From NCBI RefSeq assembly GCF_022761115.1, contig NZ_JAKWJS010000001.1:1116001-1180000 (forward strand): a stretch of DNA of 64,000 nucleotides. The letters run 5' to 3'. This stretch comes from Dyella sp. RRB7 (GTDB lineage Bacteria; Pseudomonadota; Gammaproteobacteria; Xanthomonadales; Rhodanobacteraceae). The translations under genes and the position numbers were made by a program. Positions 59,132 to 64,000 of the stretch are shown here, piece after piece (the first letter of the stretch is position 1; every line of letters starts with the position of its first letter). The notes under the pieces were generated by a model. It saw only the letters and a program-made list of their open reading frames with translations. It made no database searches and was not told the origin of the DNA.

Positions 59132-61657
59132 TCAGCCCTCGACTTTGGCCGCCGTCTTCTTGCTGGCCGCCTTTTTCGCCGTGGACTTGGCCGCGGTTTT
59201 CTTGGCGGCCGTCTTCTTGCTGGCGGTTTTCTTGGTCGCCGCTTTCTTCACCGCGGTTTTCTTGGTGGCGGTCTTGGCAGCAGCCTTCTTGGCCGCGGGC
59301 TTCTTCTCGGCGGTCTTCTTGGACGCAGCCTTCTTGAACGCGCCACGTCCCTTCTTCGGCTTCACCGGTGCAGCAGCCAGCAGCTCCAGGCACTGGGCCT
59401 CGGTCAGGTCCTTGGGCTCCTGGTCCTTGGGAATGCGCGCGTTCTTCTCGCCGTCGGTGATGTACGGGCCATAGCGGCCGTTGAGCACCTGCACGCCGTT
59501 GCCGAAGTCCTTGATGATGCGGTTGGCGATCATCTCCAGCTTTTCCTGCACGATCTGCAGGGCACGCGGCAATTCGATGGTGTACGGGTCGTCCTCGACC
59601 TTGAGCGAGGCATAGGTGCTGCCCTGCTTCACGAACGGGCCGAAGCGGCCCACGCCCACGCTCACCTCGTCACCGTTGTCGGCGGTGCCGAGCGTGCGCG
59701 GCAGCTTGAACAGCTCCAGCGCCTCGGGAAGGGTGATGGTGTGCATGCTCTGGCCCGGGCGCAGGCTGGCGAACTGCAGTTTTTCGTCCTGGTCCTTGTC
59801 GCCGATCTGCGCGTACGGCCCGTAGCGGCCCAGCCGCACCGACACCGGCTTGCCGGTTTTCGGATCGCTGCCCAGCTCGCGCGCGCCGGTGGCTTCGCTG
59901 CGGTCGACCGATTCGGTCTTCTCGTCCACCTGCTGCTTGAACGGCTGCCAGAAGCGCTCCATCAGCGGCACCCAGGCTTCTTCGCCGCGGCTCACCGCAT
60001 CCAGCTCATCTTCGAGCTTGGCGGTGAAGTCGTAGTCGACGTAGCGGGTGAAATGCGCGGTGAGGAACTTGCTTACCGCGCGGCCCACGTCGGTCGGCTT
60101 GAAGCGCCGGCTGTCGAGGAACACGTATTCGCGGTTGAGCAGCACCTGGATGATGCTGGCGTAGGTCGACGGACGACCGATGCCGTGCTCTTCCAGCGTC
60201 TTCACCAGGCTGGCTTCGGAGTAGCGCGGCGGCGGCTCGGTGAAGTGCTGTTCGGCGGCGATGTCATGCAGCGCGATCTGCTCGCCCACCTCCAGCCTGG
60301 GCAGGCGGCGGCCTTCGTCCTCGTCCTCGGCGCTCTTCTGGTCGCGGCCTTCCTCGTACACGGCGAGGAAGCCCGGATCGACCACGGTGGTGCCGGTGGA
60401 GCGGAACGACGCCTCGCCCCCCTTGGCGTGCGGCAGCGCGAATTCCACCGACACGGTGTTGAGCGTGGCGTGGATCATCTGGCAGGCGACGGTGCGCTTC
60501 CAGATCAGCTCGTACAGCTTGCGCTGCTCGTCATTGAGGAACGCCGATACCTCGCGCGGCGTGCGCAGCGCGGAAGTGGGGCGCACGGCCTCATGCGCTT
60601 CCTGGGCGTTCTTGGACTTGGACTTGTAGACCTGCGCGTGGTCGGGCAACGCCTTGGCGCCGAAATCGCGCTTGATCAGTTCGCGCAGCTCGCCTAGCGC
60701 GTCCTCGGACAGCGCCACGGAGTCGGTACGCATGTAGGTGATCAGGCCGACGTTGCCCTCGCTGCCCAGCGAGACGCCTTCATACAGGCCCTGCGCGATC
60801 TTCATGGTGCGGCTGGTGGAGAAGCCCAGCTTGCGGGCCGCTTCCTGCTGCAGCGTGGAGGTGGTGAACGGCGGCGCCGGGCGGCGCTTGCGCTCCTTGC
60901 TGGTGACGTCGCTGACGGTGAGGCGGCCGTGCGCCGCTTCCTTCAGCGCCGCACGGGCGGCCATGGCGTCGTCCTCGTTGGTGAGGCCGAACTGCTCGAA
61001 CTTCTTGCCGTACAGCTTGGTGAGGCGGGCGCTGAAGTCGCCTTCGGGATGGCGCAGCGCCGCCTCGATGGTCCAGTACTCGCGCGCCTTGAACGCTTCG
61101 ATCTCTTCCTCGCGCTCCACGATCATGCGCAGCGCGGGCGACTGCACGCGGCCGGCGGACAGGCCGCGCTGCACCTTGCGCCACAGCACCGGGGACAGGT
61201 TGAAGCCCACCAGGTAATCCAGCGCGCGGCGCGCCTGCTGCGCGTCGACCATGTCCAGCGACAGCTGGCGCGGGCTGGCCACGGCGGCCTTGATCGCCTT
61301 GGGGGTGATCTCGGAGAACACCACGCGGTGCAACTGCTTGCCCTTGGTCAGGCCACGCTCCTTGAGGATCTCGCTGATGTGCCAGGAGATCGCCTCGCCC
61401 TCGCGATCCAAGTCGGTCGCCAGATAGATGTCGTCGGCCAGCTTGGCCGCCTTGGCGATGGCGTCGACGTGTTTCTCGTTGCGGTCAATCACCTCGTAGG
61501 CCATGGCAAACCCGTGATCGGGATCGACGGCACCCTCCTTCGGCTTGAGGTCACGCACGTGACCGTAGGAGGCCAGGACCTGGAAGTCCTTGCCGAGGTA
61601 TTTGTTGATCGTCTTGGCCTTGGCCGGTGACTCGACGATAAGCAGGTTTTTTGCCAT
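59132..61657 (-). CDS. topA: DNA topoisomerase I
   Basis: An 841-residue type IA topoisomerase that relaxes negative supercoils. The TOPRIM domain begins NLLIVESPAKAKTINKYLG and contains LATDLDREGEAISWH. The active tyrosine is Y308 in GLITYMRTDS. In place of E. coli zinc ribbons the C-terminus has three RxGPY/F repeats (LGRYGPYAQIG, VGRFGPFVKQG, NGRYGPYITDG). A histone-H1-like lysine/alanine/threonine tail of about 75 residues follows. Likely promoter on the minus strand: TTGACG (61743-61738) and TTTAAC (61719-61714). Confidence 0.98.
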   Translation of the reverse strand: MAKNLLIVESPAKAKTINKYLGKDFQVLASYGHVRDLKPKEGAVDPDHGFAMAYEVIDRNEKHVDAIAKAAKLADDIYLATDLDREGEAISWHISEILKERGLTKGKQLHRVVFSEITPKAIKAAVASPRQLSLDMVDAQQARRALDYLVGFNLSPVLWRKVQRGLSAGRVQSPALRMIVEREEEIEAFKAREYWTIEAALRHPEGDFSARLTKLYGKKFEQFGLTNEDDAMAARAALKEAAHGRLTVSDVTSKERKRRPAPPFTTSTLQQEAARKLGFSTSRTMKIAQGLYEGVSLGSEGNVGLITYMRTDSVALSEDALGELRELIKRDFGAKALPDHAQVYKSKSKNAQEAHEAVRPTSALRTPREVSAFLNDEQRKLYELIWKRTVACQMIHATLNTVSVEFALPHAKGGEASFRSTGTTVVDPGFLAVYEEGRDQKSAEDEDEGRRLPRLEVGEQIALHDIAAEQHFTEPPPRYSEASLVKTLEEHGIGRPSTYASIIQVLLNREYVFLDSRRFKPTDVGRAVSKFLTAHFTRYVDYDFTAKLEDELDAVSRGEEAWVPLMERFWQPFKQQVDEKTESVDRSEATGARELGSDPKTGKPVSVRLGRYGPYAQIGDKDQDEKLQFASLRPGQSMHTITLPEALELFKLPRTLGTADNGDEVSVGVGRFGPFVKQGSTYASLKVEDDPYTIELPRALQIVQEKLEMIANRIIKDFGNGVQVLNGRYGPYITDGEKNARIPKDQEPKDLTEAQCLELLAAAPVKPKKGRGAFKKAASKKTAEKKPAAKKAAAKTATKKTAVKKAATKKTASKKTAAKKTAAKSTAKKAASKKTAAKVEG

Positions 61658-61713
61658 GTAACTCGGTATCCGCCATCAATGGCCAAGCCCGTCCGGGCTG
61701 GCCTCTATATCTA

Positions 61714-61743
61714 GTTAAAGGCATGGCAGCTCGACGGCGTCAA
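61714..61743 (-). promoter_or_regulatory. possible topA promoter
   Basis: TTGACG and TTTAAC on the minus strand are 18 bp apart. A hairpin (GGCCAAGCCCG with CGGGCTGGCC, one bulge, about 61681-61702) lies between it and the topA start. Confidence 0.4.
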
Positions 61744-61779
61744 GCTCGGCCATGTGAAAACGCGCTGCAGTACGAGTCT

Positions 61780-62901
61780 TTAGCCAGGCAAACGCTGGTA
61801 CCGGTTGCCTGGCAAAGCCTCGATCACCCCGTCGAGCTCCAGCATCAGCAGGGCCGACGACAGATTGGCGACAGTCTGGCCAGTGTGGGCCGCCAGCTCG
61901 TCCAGCGCCATCGATCCATGCCCCAGGACATCCAGCAGGGCCTGGCTGGCCGGGTCCACGACGACCGAACGCGCCGAGGGTTCCGACCCGCCATCGAGCC
62001 GGCTGGCCAGTTCGCGGCCCAGCGCGACCGCGGCCGGCGCCAGCGCTTCGGCGATCTCGCTGGCGGTTTCCACCAGCCGGGCGCCATCGCGAATCAGCCG
62101 ATGGCAGCCCTGGGCGAGCGGATTATGAATGGAACCGGGCAGCGCGAATACCTCGCGGCCCTGCTCGGCCGCCAGGCGGGCCGTGATCAGCGATCCGGAC
62201 TGCAGGCCCGCCTCGACCACCAGGGTACCCAGCGCCAGCCCGGAAAGGAGGCGATTGCGGCGCGGAAAGTGGTCGCCACGGGCCGGCGTGCCCGGCGGAA
62301 ACTCGCTCACCAGGGCGCCATGCGCGGCGATGCGGCGCGCCAGCTCGCGATGCTTGGGCGGATAGACCCGGTCCGGCCCGGTGCCGATCACCGCTAGCGT
62401 GGGCAGGCCCGCATCCAGCGCGCCCAGGTGGGCCGCGCCGTCGATGCCATCGGCCATCCCGCTGGTGATGGTGAAACCCGCCAGGCCCAGCGCCTGGGCA
62501 AAGGCGCGGGCGTGGGTCCGCCCGCCCAGGGTGGCCGCGCGCGCGCCCACGATGGCCACCTGGGGATGCAGCAGCAGGCTGGGGTCCCCCACCACGAACA
62601 ACGCCGCTGGCGGCTGCGGGATGGCCTCCAGCAGGGGCGGGAAGTCCTCGTCCGTGCAGCACAGCAGTCGCCGGCCCGGTTCGGCCAGCCAGGCGAGGTC
62701 GGCGGCCAGCCGTCTTTCATCGGGCTGCCGCAGCCATCTGCCGGCCTCATCGGGCAGCGTGGCCTGGCGCTGCCGGAGGGCGGCAAGCGCCGCCGCGATG
62801 TCGCCGCCATGTTCGGTCAGTTGCGCACGCAGGCCGCTCGGCCCGAGGCTGGGTGTGCGCAGGAGTGTCAGCCAGGGGAGAAAGTCATTCGCATGGTCCA
62901 T
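61780..62901 (-). CDS. dprA: DNA processing protein DprA
   Basis: A 373-residue protein that loads RecA onto incoming single-stranded DNA during transformation. It has an N-terminal helical region, a Rossmann core (VAIVGARAATLGGRTHARAFA, ITSGMADGIDGAAHLGAL, PRRNRLLSGLALGTLVVEAG) and a C-terminal winged helix (LDVLGHGSMALDELAAHTG). The ATG at 62901 (MDHANDF) is preferred. Upstream of topA, as in Xanthomonas. Confidence 0.95.
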   Translation of the reverse strand: MDHANDFLPWLTLLRTPSLGPSGLRAQLTEHGGDIAAALAALRQRQATLPDEAGRWLRQPDERRLAADLAWLAEPGRRLLCCTDEDFPPLLEAIPQPPAALFVVGDPSLLLHPQVAIVGARAATLGGRTHARAFAQALGLAGFTITSGMADGIDGAAHLGALDAGLPTLAVIGTGPDRVYPPKHRELARRIAAHGALVSEFPPGTPARGDHFPRRNRLLSGLALGTLVVEAGLQSGSLITARLAAEQGREVFALPGSIHNPLAQGCHRLIRDGARLVETASEIAEALAPAAVALGRELASRLDGGSEPSARSVVVDPASQALLDVLGHGSMALDELAAHTGQTVANLSSALLMLELDGVIEALPGNRYQRLPG

Positions 62902-62930
62902 GGCCGCCAAGCCTAGGGGCGGCCCCAAAG

Positions 62931-62960
62931 GGAAACGGCGCGGTTTTCACCGCGCCGTTC
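62931..62960 (-). terminator. hairpin terminator between the LysM gene and dprA
   Basis: AACGGCGCGGT and ACCGCGCCGTT form an 11-bp perfect stem around TTTC. On the minus strand TTTCCCTTT follows. A second dyad GGGGC/GCCCC (62916-62926) lies between it and the dprA start. Confidence 0.6.
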
Positions 62961-62985
62961 TGTCGTCCCATAACGCTGCGGTGGC

Positions 62986-64000
62986 TTACTCGGGCAGTTC
63001 GAGCTTGTCGAATTTATGCACCGGACGCACGCCATCCATGATCAGGCCATAGCTGACCCGGTCGAAGGTGCGGAACACCATCACATGGCCCACGAACTCC
63101 TGCGGCAGCGTCACGCTCTTGCCGGTGCCGCGGTCCCAGCTGTCGCTGGCCACGTCGTCGGCAATGGTTTCGCCCGGCTGGTAGATCGAATAGGTCTGGC
63201 CGTTCTCGACGCCGTCCTGCGAGCCGATGTTGAGCGCCACCACCTGGCTGCGGCCCACGGCATCGTAGGCGTCGAGCGCAAACGCGATCACGCGGGCATT
63301 GCCTGGCAGCGATTTGGGCGCATGCGGGTAGTAGTAAGGGTCATACGGCTTGTCGTCGACCGGCAGGATGCGATCGCCCTTGCGGATCTCGACGGTGGAG
63401 TCAAGCAGCAGCAGGCTGCTCGGATCGCCCGTGCGCAGCACCTCGGCGGTACCGATCACGCTGACCTCGGTGCCGATATCCTCGCCGCGGCCGTAATGGC
63501 CATCGGCACGGAAATCTTCCGACCAGGGGCTCTTGACCGTGGAGGCATCGGAATCGAGCGTATGGGCCACCAGGTCGGCACCGCCATCACGTCCGGCCTT
63601 GCCGTTGAAATTGCGGAAGGTCTGGGTGGGACGCACGATGGCGTAGCGCTGGCCAGGATTGGCCTGCAGGTTGCGCACATAGACCAGGCGCCCGACCGTG
63701 CCGCGCAGGTCGGCCTCCTCGAAGCCCACCACGTACGGCAATGACTTCACCTGATCGGAGTCGAGCACCCGCATCTCCCTCAGGAACATGCGCAGCTCGG
63801 ACAGCGGAATGGCGGGGATGGCGTCGCCTTCAGCGCGCACGCGCGGCTGCAGGGCCAGACGCGGGCCGTTGATGAAGGAGAGATTGAGCACGTCGCCCGG
63901 ATAGATCAGATGCGGATTCTGCACCTGCGGATTGGCCTGCCAGATTTCCGGCCACAACCAGGGCTTGGACAGGAACCGCGCCGAAATCGCCCAAAGCGTG
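62986..64000 (-). CDS. LysM-domain envelope protein, 5' end beyond the window
   Basis: The visible 337 residues begin within a LysM peptidoglycan-binding module (TLWAISARFLSKPWLWPEIW, then NPHLIYPGDVLNL). A beta-rich C-terminal region follows, with two related segments (VSVIGTAEVLRTGDPSSLLLLDSTVEIRKGDRILP and RSQVVALNIGSQDGVENGQTYSIYQ) like the LysM proteins next to dprA in other Xanthomonadales. The start and signal peptide lie beyond 64000. Probably anchors to the cell wall. Confidence 0.88.
   Translation of the reverse strand, partial: TLWAISARFLSKPWLWPEIWQANPQVQNPHLIYPGDVLNLSFINGPRLALQPRVRAEGDAIPAIPLSELRMFLREMRVLDSDQVKSLPYVVGFEEADLRGTVGRLVYVRNLQANPGQRYAIVRPTQTFRNFNGKAGRDGGADLVAHTLDSDASTVKSPWSEDFRADGHYGRGEDIGTEVSVIGTAEVLRTGDPSSLLLLDSTVEIRKGDRILPVDDKPYDPYYYPHAPKSLPGNARVIAFALDAYDAVGRSQVVALNIGSQDGVENGQTYSIYQPGETIADDVASDSWDRGTGKSVTLPQEFVGHVMVFRTFDRVSYGLIMDGVRPVHKFDKLELPE

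Noticed and set aside
58013-60697. Very long + strand open frame across the AMP ligase, tsaC and topA genes
   Set aside because: It spans three certain minus-strand genes and reads repetitive glycine/leucine/arginine where it opposes the topA lysine-rich tail.

Overview
The window looks like a stretch of chromosome from a high-GC gammaproteobacterium of the order Xanthomonadales (Lysobacterales), most likely family Rhodanobacteraceae (Dyella, Luteibacter, Rhodanobacter or a relative). This is inferred from gene content: a xanthomonadin-type pigment locus with its chorismatase XanB2, the order dprA-topA-tsaC, atpIBEFHAGDC followed by glmU, and an aceB-aceA pair with a divergent LysR gene. Coding density is high and no gap between genes exceeds 300 bases. 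Nothing phage-like, no insertion sequence and no CRISPR array was seen.

Layout. 1-2341 (-): an M16 zinc peptidase cut by the left edge. 2434-2818: tandem perfect palindromes, a textbook sigma-54 promoter and a gene for a small exported peptide. 2871-6477 (+): trmL, ubiJ, ubiB and truC. 6511-8643: an IgaA-family membrane protein. 8842-11425 (+): arfB, a PlsC-like acyltransferase, a LysE exporter and an A/T-richer membrane protein of unknown role. 11602-15715: a LysR regulator divergent from the glyoxylate shunt genes aceB-aceA. 15816-24305: a CPA1 antiporter with a long structured leader, comM, ubiK, a PII gene, gpmA, a secreted beta-helix-like repeat protein, hemF and a YdcF-type protein.

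24461-34692 is an aryl-polyene (xanthomonadin-type) cluster. It holds a ketosynthase, a truncated ketosynthase-like partner, a glycosyltransferase, a ketoreductase, two hotdog dehydratase-type proteins, an MMPL exporter, a LolA-like protein, an acyltransferase, a membrane protein, an acyl carrier protein and the chorismatase xanB2. A probable starter-unit AMP ligase lies 22 kb away at 56984-58384. XanB2 in Xanthomonas makes hydroxybenzoates for both pigment and ubiquinone, and ubiB, ubiJ and ubiK are also in this window.

35649-45193 (-) holds glmU, a small TonB-box-type lipoprotein and the complete ATP synthase operon. Most of the larger gaps inside that operon carry strong stem-loops that share flanking and loop sequences. 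45434-55584 carries a phasin, queD, an acyltransferase, tRNA-Met, rppH, bfd and bfr with Fur-like sites, a bactofilin, erpA, nudC, an AmpE-like protein, an MFS-PlsC fusion and a VOC protein. 55606-64000 (-) carries purD, the AMP ligase, tsaC, topA, dprA and a LysM protein cut by the right edge.

The observations most worth following are the sigma-54 peptide locus, the IgaA homologue outside the enterics, the hairpin that can hide the aceB ribosome binding site, the antiporter leader, the atp hairpin family and the divided pigment pathway.
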